A stretch of 64,000 nt of DNA from positions 186,001 through 250,000 of the forward strand of contig NZ_LVLC01000001.1 of NCBI RefSeq assembly GCF_002092855.1. Reading direction: 5' to 3'. Positions 9,969 through 19,692 of this stretch are shown piece by piece. The notes under the pieces were generated by a model, which was given only the letters and a program-made list of their open reading frames with translations, ran no database searches and was not told the DNA's origin. Position 1 is the first letter of the stretch. The number at the start of each line of letters is the position of its first letter. Made by a program: the position numbers and the translations under genes. The DNA is from Campylobacter concisus (lineage in GTDB: Bacteria; Campylobacterota; Campylobacteria; Campylobacterales; Campylobacteraceae).

Positions 9969-10529
9969 TTAAGAGATTATTTCAGAGATTAGTGTATCGA
10001 TTGCTAAATTTGTAGCCTTATTTATCGTATCAAAAATAGTACTTGAGCTTGGATCTGGACAGAAAATTTCTTTTGTGATCATGCCTGATTTTAGCGAAGT
10101 GTTTGCATTAAATAGCTCATAAGCTAGTGAAACTTCGGCCTTGTCGCCTCTTATCTGAAGTGAGATGATGCTAACTTTTAGCCTAAGATCTTTTGCATTT
10201 GGCGAAAATATCGGCTTTGCAGCGCAGTTTGAATAAAGCCCTTTTACAAGCGATTTATAGACCATTTCGCTTGGCTCAGATACAAATTTAGCGTCGCTTA
10301 GATATCTGATTTTATTATTTTCAGCTACGATCAAAATTTTTCTAGTATCGACCATATCAAGAGCACTTACATTTTCGATGAAGACATTTTTTAGCTCTTT
10401 TTGCTTGTTTTCAGCTGAGCAAGCCTTATTTGAATAGTGAATTTCATACATCGTTGCAACTGGCACATCCGTCTTTAGCGAGCAGCCAAGAAATAAAAGC
10501 GTAGCCGTTAGAAAGATTAAATTTCTCAT
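9969..10529 (-). CDS. ABC-transport auxiliary lipoprotein of the Mla-type operon
   Basis: A 186-residue lipoprotein: signal peptide with lipobox LFLGC, acylated Cys at residue 16. The rest resembles the 'ABC-type transport auxiliary lipoprotein' (PqiC-like) family, with an early YEIHYS strand after the lipobox and a conserved YLSDAKFVSEPSEM region near residue 75, but similarity is weak by eye. It overlaps the MlaD gene by four bases and is the last gene of the operon. It is probably the outer-membrane or periplasmic partner of the MlaEFD complex, in place of E. coli MlaC/MlaB components not seen here. Confidence 0.8.
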   Translation of the reverse strand: MRNLIFLTATLLFLGCSLKTDVPVATMYEIHYSNKACSAENKQKELKNVFIENVSALDMVDTRKILIVAENNKIRYLSDAKFVSEPSEMVYKSLVKGLYSNCAAKPIFSPNAKDLRLKVSIISLQIRGDKAEVSLAYELFNANTSLKSGMITKEIFCPDPSSSTIFDTINKATNLAIDTLISEIIS

Positions 10530-11458
10530 TTTTTATCTCCTTTGTCGTTTGGCACTGGATTTGTAAAGAAAAACTCGTAAGGATTATCTTCAAGCCTTTG
10601 AAGCGCGCCTCTAAACTCACGAAGTGTCTTGTCAAATCCATTTAAAAAATCACTCGCTTCTCTTAATAATGGACTAACTGTATTTCTAAGGTCGTATTCG
10701 CCATCTTTAGCCTTTTTTGTGATGAGCTCTTGCAGAGAATTATATCCGGTAATAGCCGAATTTGCTGATACAAAAACTTGGTTTGCATTTGAAATTAGTC
10801 TATTTAAATTTTTAACCAGTTCTTTTGTATCGGTTTTGTTTAAAGTATCTGTAAAATTTTTTACATTTTTAACGATACTATCAACCTCACTTAGCCCCTC
10901 TTCGTCTGTTAAAACTTGTGTAAATTTATCAATATTTTTAAGGACTGACTCTACGTGAGCAATATTTTCAGGCGAGAAAAAGTTATCGACTTTATCAAGT
11001 GTTTGATTTATCTTTAAAGTAATGTTTTCAGCGTTGTTTCCAAGCTTTGAAAAGAGGCTCTCTTCAAGCTGCAAGATAGGCTTTTGACCTGATGTAAAGT
11101 CTTTTGTACCACGGCTTATATTTATACTAGCCACACCGCTGATGGCCTGAACTTCTATACTTGCCACGCTATCAGCCTTTATCGGCAGATCTTCTCTTAT
11201 CTTCATCGTAATGTTTATAAGAGCGTTTTTATCATCGACAAAATTTATATCACTAACACTTCCGGCTGGCACACCGATAAATTTAACTGTTGAATCAACC
11301 TTTAGACCGCTTGGTAGCTCAGTCGTGTGGATGTAGTACTCTTTAAAATCAACCTTTGTATTATTTTTACTAGTCATCCACCAGATAAATATCGCAAATG
11401 CTGTAAGGCAAGCCATAAAAAACATGCCAACAATAGTATAAGAATTTCTATTTTCCAT
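10526..11458 (-). CDS. mlaD: MlaD-family MCE domain substrate-binding protein
   Basis: A 310-residue protein with one N-terminal membrane anchor (about 8-28) and an MCE domain at about 38-115. That domain shows the usual TTELPSGLKVDSTVKFIGV strand pattern and IEVQAISGVASINI. A long helical, coiled-coil C-terminal region follows, rather than the short tail of E. coli MlaD. MlaD forms a hexameric ring on the inner membrane that shuttles phospholipids. The start lies directly after the ATPase stop. Confidence 0.9.
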   Translation of the reverse strand: MENRNSYTIVGMFFMACLTAFAIFIWWMTSKNNTKVDFKEYYIHTTELPSGLKVDSTVKFIGVPAGSVSDINFVDDKNALINITMKIREDLPIKADSVASIEVQAISGVASINISRGTKDFTSGQKPILQLEESLFSKLGNNAENITLKINQTLDKVDNFFSPENIAHVESVLKNIDKFTQVLTDEEGLSEVDSIVKNVKNFTDTLNKTDTKELVKNLNRLISNANQVFVSANSAITGYNSLQELITKKAKDGEYDLRNTVSPLLREASDFLNGFDKTLREFRGALQRLEDNPYEFFFTNPVPNDKGDKK

Positions 11459-12199
11459 CTACTTTTTCCTCATCTTAAATAGCTCTTCAAGTGGGTTGTT
11501 TTTAAGATATTCAAGCTCTTTTATATTCCCCTCAAAGGCTATTTTTTTGTTATCTATTATCAAAAATCTATCCAAAATATCAAAAATACTATCCGCATCA
11601 TGCGTCACCATGACGACAGTTACGCCGATGCTATCACGAAGCTCTTTTATGAGCGCGTCCATCTGGCGTGAGCTAACAGGATCAAGGCCACTATTTGGCT
11701 CATCTAAAAATAGCACCCTTGGACTTAGCACCAAGGCTCTTGCAAGTGCAGCTCTTTTTTTCATACCGCCACTTAGCTCGCTTGGATAAAGCATTGAAAC
11801 CTCTTTTTTAAGCCCCACTTTTTGTATCCAAAACATCGCTATCTCATCGATCTGACGCTTGTTAAATTTAGAGTACTCATGAAGCAAAACGCCCACGTTA
11901 TCAAGTATCGTCATCGAGCTATAAAGCGCTCCAAACTGAAACATCGTCCCACTTTTTAGCTTGATCTCTTGCTGCTCCTCAGAGCTGCTTTTCCACATAT
12001 TGACGCCATCAAAAAAAATATCGCCCTCGCTTGGCTTTTTTAGATATATCATCGTCTTCATAAGCGTCGTTTTACCAGCGCCGCTACCGCCTAAGAAGCC
12101 GTAAATTTCAGCCTCTTTGACGCTCCAGCTCACATTATCGTGCATTATCTTATCGCCATAACACGTAGTTATGTTTTTTCCAACTATTATCTCGTTCAT
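11459..12199 (-). CDS. mlaF: ABC transporter ATP-binding protein MlaF
   Basis: The ATPase of the phospholipid ABC transporter. It has Walker A GGSGAGKTT (about residue 35), the signature LSGGMKKRAALARAL with the Mla-type 'SGGMKKR', Walker B VLFLDEP and an H-loop VMVTHD. I chose the ATG at 12199 because it forms the usual ATGA overlap with the MlaE stop. A GTG at 12211 would extend it by four residues. About 246 residues, normal length. Confidence 0.93.
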   Translation of the reverse strand: MNEIIVGKNITTCYGDKIMHDNVSWSVKEAEIYGFLGGSGAGKTTLMKTMIYLKKPSEGDIFFDGVNMWKSSSEEQQEIKLKSGTMFQFGALYSSMTILDNVGVLLHEYSKFNKRQIDEIAMFWIQKVGLKKEVSMLYPSELSGGMKKRAALARALVLSPRVLFLDEPNSGLDPVSSRQMDALIKELRDSIGVTVVMVTHDADSIFDILDRFLIIDNKKIAFEGNIKELEYLKNNPLEELFKMRKK

Positions 12200-13302
12200 A
12201 TCTTTAGCCACATAAAAATTATCGCGAAAAATGCATCAAGCGCAATGACCCAAAATATCGCATTTACAACACTAACTGTTGTCATTGCTCCAAGGCTTTG
12301 AGCGTTTTGACTAACGCCAAATCCCCTCATGCAGCCAATGATCGCTATTACCGCGCCAAAAAATGGAGCTTTTATCATACCAACAGCAAAATGCCTAAGC
12401 TCGACCATCTCGCGAAATCTATTTAGATAGTCGCTAAAGCTGATATCAAGTATCGTTTGACAAATGATCATCTGCCCCAAAATACTTATCGCATCAGCTA
12501 TAAAGATAATGACAGGCACACAAAGCACCATGGCGATGATGCGTGGCAGCACCAAAAAGTTAAAGGGCTCAAAGCCCATCGTCTTCATCGCGTCTATCTC
12601 TTCAGTTAGCTTCATAGCGCCAATTTGTGCGGTAAAACTAGAGGCTGACCTGCCTGCCACAACGATAGCAGCGATGAGCGGAGCCACCTCTCTAAGCGTT
12701 AGCATGCCCATGATCTCTACTATAAATATACTTGCTCCAAAGCTTGCAAGCATCGCACTGCCAAGATATGCAAGCACGACACCTATCAAAAAAGCGGTGA
12801 GTGATACGATAAAAACAGCATTCACGCCACCATCTTTTATGTAGTTACTAAATTCTCTAAATCTAAGACTAGCTGGATTAAATAAAATTTTTACGCTTTT
12901 TATTAAAAATTCACCCAAAAACGAGCCAAACTCAAGCAAATTTACAAATCCCTCGCAAATTTTTTCACCGAGTCGTGAGAAGAAATTTAGACTATTGTGC
13001 GGCGGCATGTAGTTAAAATCGATCTTTTCATCATTTAAAAGATCGCCCATTGCCTTTATCTTTTCATCATTTGTAATGATCTCAAATTTCTTACCATTTA
13101 GCGCATTTCTTAAAAGTATCAAAACAGCGTAATCAATGCTTTTTAGCTCACTAAAGTCAAATTTAACATTGCCGCTAAGTTTTTGGATTTTTTTAAAAAT
13201 GCTTTGTAAATTTTTTGCGTCTTTATAGCTAAACTCACCTATAAATTTTATAGTCTGAGCGCCATTTGCCACTACAAAAATGACATCATTTTTATTTTGC
13301 AA
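12196..13302 (-). CDS. mlaE: MlaE-family permease with N-terminal STAS domain
   Basis: The first 95 residues resemble a STAS domain (KFDFSELKSIDYAVLILL), equivalent to the separate MlaB protein of E. coli. From about 115 onward it is an MlaE permease with five or so membrane helices, the conserved VAGRSASSFTAQIGAMK loop, EEIDAMKTMG and the LPRIIAMV helix. The fusion makes it 368 residues against about 260 for E. coli MlaE. The start is TTG at 13302 behind an AAGGAA site. It is the first gene of the MlaE-F-D-lipoprotein operon maintaining outer-membrane lipid asymmetry. Confidence 0.92.
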   Translation of the reverse strand: MQNKNDVIFVVANGAQTIKFIGEFSYKDAKNLQSIFKKIQKLSGNVKFDFSELKSIDYAVLILLRNALNGKKFEIITNDEKIKAMGDLLNDEKIDFNYMPPHNSLNFFSRLGEKICEGFVNLLEFGSFLGEFLIKSVKILFNPASLRFREFSNYIKDGGVNAVFIVSLTAFLIGVVLAYLGSAMLASFGASIFIVEIMGMLTLREVAPLIAAIVVAGRSASSFTAQIGAMKLTEEIDAMKTMGFEPFNFLVLPRIIAMVLCVPVIIFIADAISILGQMIICQTILDISFSDYLNRFREMVELRHFAVGMIKAPFFGAVIAIIGCMRGFGVSQNAQSLGAMTTVSVVNAIFWVIALDAFFAIIFMWLKI

Positions 13303-13381
13303 AAAGTTCCTTTGCCTTAAAATTTCTGGATTATATTATAAATTTTGTTAAAATAAAAAATCAAAAATTTTAAGGATTTAG

Positions 13382-14512
13382 ATGAAATTTGAAGTTATAA
13401 AAAAAGATGGAAATGCAAGGCGTGGTATCCTAACAACTGCCCATAGCGTTATACAAACGCCAGTTTTCATGCCAGTTGGCACGGTTGGCGCGGTTAAAAG
13501 CTTAGACGCCTTTGATATGAGTGAAATTTTAGACGCAAAGATAATCTTAGCAAACACCTACCACATGTATCTGCGCCCCGGAAGCAAGGTCGTGCGCGAG
13601 TTTGGCGGACTTCATGGATTTTCTAAGTTTGAGCGCTCTTTTTTAACAGATAGCGGTGGATTTCAGGCATTCTCGCTTAGATCAAACACCAAAAACGACG
13701 ATGGTGGGATAAAATTTAAAAGCCATATCGACGGCAGCACGCACTATTTTACGCCAAGATCCGTTCTTGATACGCAGTACGATCTAGGTAGCGACATTAT
13801 GATGATACTTGATGATCTGGTCGCCTTGCCTGCTGAGCCAAAAAGAATCGATCTAAGCATAAAACGAACGATAAAATGGGCAAAAGAGGCGATTGATTAT
13901 CACAAATTTATGCAAAGCAAGGGCGTTGGCTTGCAGCAAAATATCTTTGGCATCGTCCAAGGCGGCACCGACTATGAGGCACGTAAATTTTGCGCGCAGG
14001 CGCTAAACGAGATGCCATTTGACGGCCTTGCGATAGGTGGGCTAAGCGTTGGCGAGAGCAATGAGGCGATGTATGACACGGTTGAGGCAGTTATGCCATT
14101 TATGGATGAGCTTAGACCTCGCTATCTAATGGGCGTTGGCACACCAGAAGATCTTGTAGAAAACGTGGAGAGAGGCGTTGATATGTTTGACTGCGTCATG
14201 CCAACTAGAAACGCAAGAAACGGCACGCTATTTACTAGCTTTGGCAAGATAAATATAAAATCAGCCAAATTTATAAACGACCACGCGCCGATAGACCCAG
14301 CTTGCCAGTGCTACACCTGCAAGCGCTACTCCAGAGGCTATCTAAACCACCTTTTTAAGGCAAGAGAGCTCACGTTTTTTAGACTAGCAAGCCTTCACAA
14401 CCTGCACTACTATCTAAATTTGATGAAAGAGATGAGAGAGGCGATAGAAAGAGACGAATTTGCCAAATTTAAGAAAAATTTTTATGCTAAAAGGGTAAAA
14501 AATGAGCTATAA
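13382..14512 (+). CDS. tgt: Queuine tRNA-guanine ribosyltransferase Tgt
   Basis: Tgt swaps guanine 34 of GUN-anticodon tRNAs for preQ1. It has the TGT barrel motifs [13 protein letters not shown] (catalytic Asp near residue 94), FGIVQGG and AIGGLSVGE. The nucleophile region is [12 protein letters not shown] (second Asp near 275), and the zinc site is [17 protein letters not shown]. Length 376 is normal. It is divergently oriented to the Mla operon, 79 bp away. It overlaps the CorA-like gene by 11 bases. Confidence 0.97.
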   Translation: MKFEVIKKDGNARRGILTTAHSVIQTPVFMPVGTVGAVKSLDAFDMSEILDAKIILANTYHMYLRPGSKVVREFGGLHGFSKFERSFLTDSGGFQAFSLRSNTKNDDGGIKFKSHIDGSTHYFTPRSVLDTQYDLGSDIMMILDDLVALPAEPKRIDLSIKRTIKWAKEAIDYHKFMQSKGVGLQQNIFGIVQGGTDYEARKFCAQALNEMPFDGLAIGGLSVGESNEAMYDTVEAVMPFMDELRPRYLMGVGTPEDLVENVERGVDMFDCVMPTRNARNGTLFTSFGKINIKSAKFINDHAPIDPACQCYTCKRYSRGYLNHLFKARELTFFRLASLHNLHYYLNLMKEMREAIERDEFAKFKKNFYAKRVKNEL

Positions 14513-15200
14513 AAGTTCAGTTTGTGGATATTTTTATGGCGATGAATACGACTATATTTTGCTTGTTTCTTTCACACAAAAGCAAAGCTATAAATTTTTA
14601 TTTAAAAATGGCAAAATTTACAAAGAAGACTTTGATCACGAATGCGATAAAAACGAGTTTGAAGCGGCTCTTAAAAAACTATGTAATGAATATGCAAACA
14701 AAATTTTAGAACATCAAGAAGAACTAAACGAGTATGAAAAAATTTACGCTAGTCGAAAAAACTTTAATAAATTTATCAAAAGACACCACTTTTTAAAATA
14801 TGAGATTAGAAAATTTCAAAATAAGATATCTCACTTTTATGAAACCCTTTCGATTTGTCAAAGCGAGCAACAAAATTTAAAAAAAGAGCTTAAAAATAGT
14901 ACTCATGAGGCAAATGTTTTTAGAACAATGGCCAATGAATATGCCTGCAGAATCGATGATATTTATACATTTATACAAAGTATAAAAAACGACAAAATCA
15001 ATCAAAATATTTACATTTTGACAATGATATCAGCTGTAATGCTGCCACTAAATCTGATAACTGGGTTTTTTGGTATGAATACACAAGGTTTGCCATTTAA
15101 TGAAACTAAAAATGCCACTATGATAGTTGTATCAATAATGCTTGGAGTAATTCTTTGTTGTGTTGTTTTTTTATTTTGGTATACAAATAAGAAGAAGTAG
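14502..15200 (+). CDS. Short CorA-family metal-ion transporter
   Basis: The C-terminus has the CorA signature GFFGMN (the GMN selectivity motif, about residue 192-197) between two membrane helices at about 170-190 and 205-227. The preceding 160 residues are mainly helical with a coiled-coil stretch, as in the funnel of CorA. At 232 residues it is about 90 shorter than standard CorA, mostly through a reduced N-terminal domain. CorA proteins import Mg2+ or, in ZntB relatives, move Zn2+. The substrate cannot be read here. It overlaps tgt by 11 bp, and I recall the same pair in C. jejuni (Cj1010-Cj1011). Confidence 0.8.
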   Translation: MSYKSSVCGYFYGDEYDYILLVSFTQKQSYKFLFKNGKIYKEDFDHECDKNEFEAALKKLCNEYANKILEHQEELNEYEKIYASRKNFNKFIKRHHFLKYEIRKFQNKISHFYETLSICQSEQQNLKKELKNSTHEANVFRTMANEYACRIDDIYTFIQSIKNDKINQNIYILTMISAVMLPLNLITGFFGMNTQGLPFNETKNATMIVVSIMLGVILCCVVFLFWYTNKKK

Positions 15201-15364
15201 AAAAACGAATATATCTGATATATAAGGTATTTGAAATTCTATATAGAAATTTTTCTACATATTTTAAATTTTTATAGCCTAGCGGTAAAAACAATAAAAA
15301 TAATTAGATTTTTATTAATATTAAAACGATAAAAATATTTAATAAAAAATAGAAATTAGATTTA
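15201..15364. other. AT-rich intergenic region between convergent corA-like and rplS genes
   Basis: Very AT-rich and without an open reading frame of note. It contains a separated inverted repeat, GTAGAAAAA (15197-15205) with TTTTTCTAC (15250-15258). This could fold as a large hairpin at the end of the corA-like transcript, but I see no clear terminator for that gene. Confidence 0.4.
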
Positions 15365-15400
15365 AAGAAAAATTGAAAAGTCCTGAATAGGCTTCAGGAC
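15365..15400 (-). terminator. Rho-independent terminator after rplS
   Basis: Perfect 8-bp stem GTCCTGAA (15380-15387) and TTCAGGAC (15393-15400) with a 5-base loop. On the minus strand it is followed by TTTTCAATTTTTCTTT. It lies 11 bases after the rplS stop and ends the long ffh/rpsP-rplS transcript. Confidence 0.85.
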
Positions 15401-15411
15401 AGATAGTAAGA

Positions 15412-15768
15412 TTATTTTCTAAGTTCGCGGATTTTAGCAGCTTTACCACGAAGATCACGTAGATAGAATAATTTAGCTCTTCTAACACGACCTTTTCTAA
15501 GAACTTTTATTTCTTCGATTGAGTCACTAAAAATTGGGAAAATTCTCTCAACGCCAACACTATTAGCGCCAATTTTTCTAATGATAAATGTTTCGCCAGT
15601 ACCGCTACCACGTCTAGCTATACAAATACCTTCAAAATTTTGAATTCTAGTTTTATCGCCTTCGTGAATACGAGTAGCAACACGCAACGTATCTCCTGCA
15701 CGAAAGTCAGGAATATTTTTACTAGCAATTTGAGCATTTTCAAATGCTTCAATGTATTTATTTCTCAT
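15412..15768 (-). CDS. rplS: 50S ribosomal protein L19
   Basis: L19 sits at the interface of the ribosomal subunits. The 118-residue protein shows the family features: [27 protein letters not shown], the [18 protein letters not shown] block and a basic C-terminus [20 protein letters not shown]. It begins behind an AAGGAA site and is the last gene of the rpsP-khpA-rimM-trmD-rplS operon, a standard bacterial arrangement. Confidence 0.98.
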   Translation of the reverse strand: MRNKYIEAFENAQIASKNIPDFRAGDTLRVATRIHEGDKTRIQNFEGICIARRGSGTGETFIIRKIGANSVGVERIFPIFSDSIEEIKVLRKGRVRRAKLFYLRDLRGKAAKIRELRK

Positions 15769-15776
15769 GTTTTTCC

Positions 15777-16469
15777 TTATTTATGTGGCTTAAGCTTTTG
15801 ATATAAATCAGGGCGAAAGAACCTTGTTTTGCAGTGAGCCATCTTATTTTTTAAAGTGTGGATTTTAGCATGGTTACCCTTTAAAAACTCTGAAACCACA
15901 AAAATTGATCTAAAATTATCAGGCTTTGTAAAAGATGGGGCTTCAAGCAAATTATCCTCAAAACTCTCAACTTCAAGGCTCATATTGTTTCCTAAAACTC
16001 CAGGTATATTTCTTGATATTGCATCGCTCATACAAAGCGCAGGAAGCTCTCCACCAGTTAAAACAAAATCACCTATACAAAAAACTTCATCTGCCCAAAG
16101 CTCAACAACTCGTTCATCAAGGCCTTCATATCTACTGCAAACAAAACAAATGTGATCTTTTTTAGAAAGCCTCTTTGCATCATTTTGATTAAATTTTTTA
16201 CCAGCTGGTGTCAAAAATATCACGTGAGTATTTTTATCTTTTTCTTTTAGAAATTTGATCGAATCATCCAAAGGCTGTGGAAACATCAAAAGCCCTGCTC
16301 CACCTCCGATCATATAATCATCAACTTTATTATGCTTATCTTTAGTAAAATTTCTTGGATTTATAAAATCAATTTCAATAAATTTATTACCAATTGCACG
16401 TTTTAAAATAGAATCACAAAAATAAGGTTTAACTAAATTTTCAAAAAGTGTAATAAACGTAAATGTCAT
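15777..16469 (-). CDS. trmD: tRNA (guanine-N1-)-methyltransferase TrmD
   Basis: TrmD methylates G37 of tRNAs with a G at 36, preventing +1 frameshifting. Motifs are [11 protein letters not shown], the trefoil-knot SAM site [10 protein letters not shown] and [14 protein letters not shown], and DNFR in the C-terminal domain. Length is 230 residues. It overlaps rimM by four bases. Confidence 0.97.
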   Translation of the reverse strand: MTFTFITLFENLVKPYFCDSILKRAIGNKFIEIDFINPRNFTKDKHNKVDDYMIGGGAGLLMFPQPLDDSIKFLKEKDKNTHVIFLTPAGKKFNQNDAKRLSKKDHICFVCSRYEGLDERVVELWADEVFCIGDFVLTGGELPALCMSDAISRNIPGVLGNNMSLEVESFEDNLLEAPSFTKPDNFRSIFVVSEFLKGNHAKIHTLKNKMAHCKTRFFRPDLYQKLKPHK

Positions 16470-16996
16470 GAATTTTCTAAAATGGCTCTAGCACCTTTTA
16501 CCAAAATCTCTTCATTATCTAAATTTACACTTATGATAAAATGCTCTAAATATGGAATGTAAAAATTCTTCGGATTGCCGCTTATAATAAGCTTTTCATC
16601 TGTTTTTATATGTAAAAGTGAATTTGCAAAATTATCTTGAATATCTTCTACGATCCCCAAAAATTCGCCGTTTTCTACAACTTTTAAGCCAATAATATCA
16701 AACTGAAAAAATTCATTTTTTCTTAATTTGCAGTTTTTTCTAGTGAGCTCTTTTGTAGTATATATAGTTCTATTTACAAGTGTTTTAGCAAGGTCTAAGT
16801 CATCAAAATTTTCAAACAAAACCAGCTCTTTTTGTCTATCGTAGTCTTTTATGGTCAGCTGATCATTGTTTTTATCAAAAAAGGTTGCACCTTTTTTATA
16901 CTGTTCTGGAAAGTCGCTCTTGTTGTGAAGTTTTAAATAACCCCTTAAACCAACACATCTTCCGATAGTAGCGACTTCAACAATATCACTATTCAA
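16466..16996 (-). CDS. rimM: 16S rRNA processing protein RimM
   Basis: RimM assists maturation of the 30S head and binds S19. The 176-residue protein has the N-terminal RimM barrel ([21 protein letters not shown]), and a PRC-barrel C-terminal domain with the [14 protein letters not shown] strand. It overlaps trmD by four bases and the KH-domain gene by eight, in the usual ribosomal operon. Confidence 0.95.
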   Translation of the reverse strand: MNSDIVEVATIGRCVGLRGYLKLHNKSDFPEQYKKGATFFDKNNDQLTIKDYDRQKELVLFENFDDLDLAKTLVNRTIYTTKELTRKNCKLRKNEFFQFDIIGLKVVENGEFLGIVEDIQDNFANSLLHIKTDEKLIISGNPKNFYIPYLEHFIISVNLDNEEILVKGARAILENS

Positions 16997-17231
16997 TAGC
17001 TTTTACCGTTACCCTATAGCTTGTATTATCTTTGGCTTTACAACCAATAATAACGGTCTTTATAGCATTTATCATTTTGCCGTCTTTACCGATAAGTTTT
17101 CCAGTATCAATCTTGTCAGCATTTATGATAATGTCAACAAAATTTTCACCAAGCTCTTGACGCTCTATAGTTACCTTTTCAGGAAAGTCAGCTATTAACT
17201 TGGCGTATTCGTATAAAAAATTTTCAACCAT
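16989..17231 (-). CDS. khpA: KH-domain RNA-binding protein KhpA
   Basis: An 80-residue protein made of a single KH domain with the GxxG loop IGKDGKMINAIKT. KhpA binds RNA and in other bacteria partners KhpB (Jag) to affect envelope growth and translation. It lies between rpsP and rimM, overlapping rpsP by one base and rimM by eight, the usual position in Campylobacterota and Firmicutes. Confidence 0.92.
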   Translation of the reverse strand: MVENFLYEYAKLIADFPEKVTIERQELGENFVDIIINADKIDTGKLIGKDGKMINAIKTVIIGCKAKDNTSYRVTVKAIE

Positions 17232-17458
17232 TATTTTGTAATTTGTGCAACTCTGTCGCTAAGTTTAGCACCAACGCTTTTCCAGTAATCTAATCTCTCT
17301 TTGTTGAAATTTATAACATTTGGCTCAACCATAGGATTGTAATAGCCAATACTTTCTATCCAGCCACTATCACGCCTTTTTCTGCTATCTGTAACAACTA
17401 TACGATAAAAAGGTCTTTTCTTACGTCCCATTCTTGTTAGTCTTACTACTGTTGCCAT
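17231..17458 (-). CDS. rpsP: 30S ribosomal protein S16
   Basis: The 75-residue protein starts with the family pattern [19 protein letters not shown], followed by [20 protein letters not shown]16 binds 16S rRNA and is needed for 30S assembly. Its start has a GAGGAGAAATAT-type ribosome site, and ffh lies 72 bp upstream on the same strand. Confidence 0.98.
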   Translation of the reverse strand: MATVVRLTRMGRKKRPFYRIVVTDSRKRRDSGWIESIGYYNPMVEPNVINFNKERLDYWKSVGAKLSDRVAQITK

Positions 17459-17530
17459 ATTATATTTCTCCTCTTGTTTTTAAATAAAGCTTAAATTTAG
17501 ATAACAAATATCCAAATTTAAACCCTTTTA

Positions 17531-18871
17531 TCAAACAGGTCTTTTTAAATTTGCTTGAGAAAGCATATTTGCAAGTCCTTTTGCTCCACCTTTTCCTGAA
17601 AATTTCTTAGCAAGTTTTGAGGCATTTTCAAACTGCTTTAAAAAACGATTTACTTCTACCTGAGAAAGTCCAGAACCAGTCGCTAAACGTCTTTTTCTAC
17701 TATTATTTAAAAGGTCTGGGTTTTCACGCTCTTTTTGTGTCATAGAGTTTATCATAGCCTTAATATGCAAAATTTCTTTTGAATTATCAAGATCTATATC
17801 TTTTATCTGATTTGCAATATTTGAAAGACCAGGTATCATCCCCATTAAAGACTTCATACTACCAAGCTTTTTAACGCTTTCCATTTGATCTAAAAAGTCA
17901 TTAAAGTTAAACTGACCTTTTTTTATCTTTTGATTTAGACGTTTTGCCTCTTTTTCATCAATAATTGTCGATGTTTTCTCAACCAAAGTGGCCAAGTCAC
18001 CCTCACCCATTATACGACTTACAATACGATCTGGTATAAAACTCTCAATATCAGCTACTTTCTCGCCAGTACCGACAAATCTAAGTGGAATATTTAGCTG
18101 TTTTGCAATACTAATAGCTACGCCACCCTTCGAGTCAGAATCAAATTTAGAAAGGATAACTCCAGAAATTCCTAAAATTTCATTAAAACTTGTAGCTGTT
18201 TTTACAGCATCTTGACCACTCATAGCATCAGCTACGTAGAAAATTTCATGTGGATTTATCGCATTTTTTATATCTTTTATCTCTTGCATCAACTTCTCAT
18301 CAATTGCAAGACGACCAGCAGTATCCACTAAAAGCACATCATAAAGACCACTTTTTGCTTTTTCTAGTGCTTCTTTTGCTACTTTTATAGGGTTGTTTTC
18401 ATTTTCTATATAAAAAAGATCGATCTCGTTTGCAACGCAGAGCTGTCTTAGCTGCTCAACTGCCGCTAATCTTTGCAAGTCACAAGCCGCAACTAAAACT
18501 TTTTTCTTTCTTAGTTTTAGATAGTTTGCAAGCTTGATAGTTGTTGTTGTTTTACCGCTACCTTGCAAACCAGCCATCAAAACAATTGTCGGTGCAACTG
18601 GCGCATAGACAAAGCCTTGATTGCCAGGAGCTGTTAAGATAGTCGTTAAATTTGACTTGATCGCATCTAGGAAATTCTTTTGGCCAACGCCAGTTTGCTT
18701 TAGTTCGCTTTCAATAGACGCGAGTAGATCTTTAGTGACTTTGTGGTGAACATCAGCTTTTAAAAGAGCTTTTTTTAACACGTCAAGTGCGTTTTTTATA
18801 GCTTTTTCGTCATCTACAAAACGTATCTTGCTAACGGCTAATCTAAAAGACTCGCTAATTTGTTCGAACAC
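17531..18871 (-). CDS. ffh: Signal recognition particle protein Ffh
   Basis: Ffh binds signal peptides of nascent membrane proteins together with 4.5S RNA. It has an N-terminal helical bundle and an NG GTPase domain with GLQGSGKTTTTIKLA (about residue 105), DTAGR, SKFDSDSKGG and GTGEK. The C-terminal M domain follows, with methionine-rich MKSLMGMIPG and the RNA-binding SRKRRLATGSG helix. 446 residues, full length. It heads the ffh-rpsP-rplS block. Confidence 0.98.
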   Translation of the reverse strand: MFEQISESFRLAVSKIRFVDDEKAIKNALDVLKKALLKADVHHKVTKDLLASIESELKQTGVGQKNFLDAIKSNLTTILTAPGNQGFVYAPVAPTIVLMAGLQGSGKTTTTIKLANYLKLRKKKVLVAACDLQRLAAVEQLRQLCVANEIDLFYIENENNPIKVAKEALEKAKSGLYDVLLVDTAGRLAIDEKLMQEIKDIKNAINPHEIFYVADAMSGQDAVKTATSFNEILGISGVILSKFDSDSKGGVAISIAKQLNIPLRFVGTGEKVADIESFIPDRIVSRIMGEGDLATLVEKTSTIIDEKEAKRLNQKIKKGQFNFNDFLDQMESVKKLGSMKSLMGMIPGLSNIANQIKDIDLDNSKEILHIKAMINSMTQKERENPDLLNNSRKRRLATGSGLSQVEVNRFLKQFENASKLAKKFSGKGGAKGLANMLSQANLKRPV

Positions 18872-18933
18872 TAATCACCTTTCTAAGTTGTTATTAAAGG
18901 GCGTATATTACTAAATAATTTCTTTATTGCTCT

Positions 18934-19692
18934 TTAAATTTCAAATTTATTAGATAGCTCAAATCCAAGAGAGTTAAATTCTTTTGGGATCGGCGCTTTA
19001 AATTTATAGTCTAAAAGAGCGATAGAATAGGCATGCAAGAACATTCTATTTGCCCTATTTTTGCCGTATTTCTCATCGCCAACGATAGGTAAATTTAAAC
19101 TAGCCAAATGCACTCTTATCTGGTGCGTTCTGCCTGTTTTTATTGCAACTTTTACAAGCGTTTTTTTACCTGCAACCATGAGTGGTGAAATTTCACTGAT
19201 CGCCTCTTTGCCGTCTTTTGATATCTTTGAAAAAGCACCATTTTTATTTTTTATCGTCAAGATCGGCTCATTTACAACCACTTCTTCGCTCATGATACCC
19301 CTAACTGCGGCCACATAAATTTTCTCAACCTTCATCTTTTTAAACTCATTTATCGCAAGTGCTGCGAATTCGTCATTTTTTACAAGAAGTAGCACGCCAC
19401 TCGTGTCTTTATCGAGTCTATGAAGGAGTGGAAATTTATAAATTTGGCTGATTTTTTCGCTAGTCACGGCAGCTGGTTTACTAATGGCTATTAAATTTTC
19501 ATCTTCAAAGATAATGCTTGGCTTTGGCATCTCCTCGACGCTAAATTTAGTATTTTCACTCATCAAAGCACGAGCTATCATCACCTTTTGCCCTTTGGCA
19601 TAAACTAGGCCGCTGTCAATTAGCTCCTTTGCCTCGTTGTTTGAGATATTTTTTTGTTTGGCTAAAATTTTATACGCTTTTTCTTCACTCAT
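18934..19692 (-). CDS. RluA-family 23S rRNA/tRNA pseudouridine synthase
   Basis: The 252-residue protein begins with an S4-like RNA-binding segment (ISNNEAKELIDSGLVYAKG). It then has the RluA catalytic motif HRLDKDTSGVLLL with the catalytic aspartate, and KTGRTHQIRVHLASL. Which uridine it modifies cannot be told by eye. RluC and RluD are the nearest textbook members. It overlaps waaA by four bases. Confidence 0.92.
   Translation of the reverse strand: MSEEKAYKILAKQKNISNNEAKELIDSGLVYAKGQKVMIARALMSENTKFSVEEMPKPSIIFEDENLIAISKPAAVTSEKISQIYKFPLLHRLDKDTSGVLLLVKNDEFAALAINEFKKMKVEKIYVAAVRGIMSEEVVVNEPILTIKNKNGAFSKISKDGKEAISEISPLMVAGKKTLVKVAIKTGRTHQIRVHLASLNLPIVGDEKYGKNRANRMFLHAYSIALLDYKFKAPIPKEFNSLGFELSNKFEI

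Noticed and set aside
12464-12844. 126-codon plus-strand open frame over mlaE
   Set aside because: It mirrors the permease membrane segments; there is no start site and no similarity.
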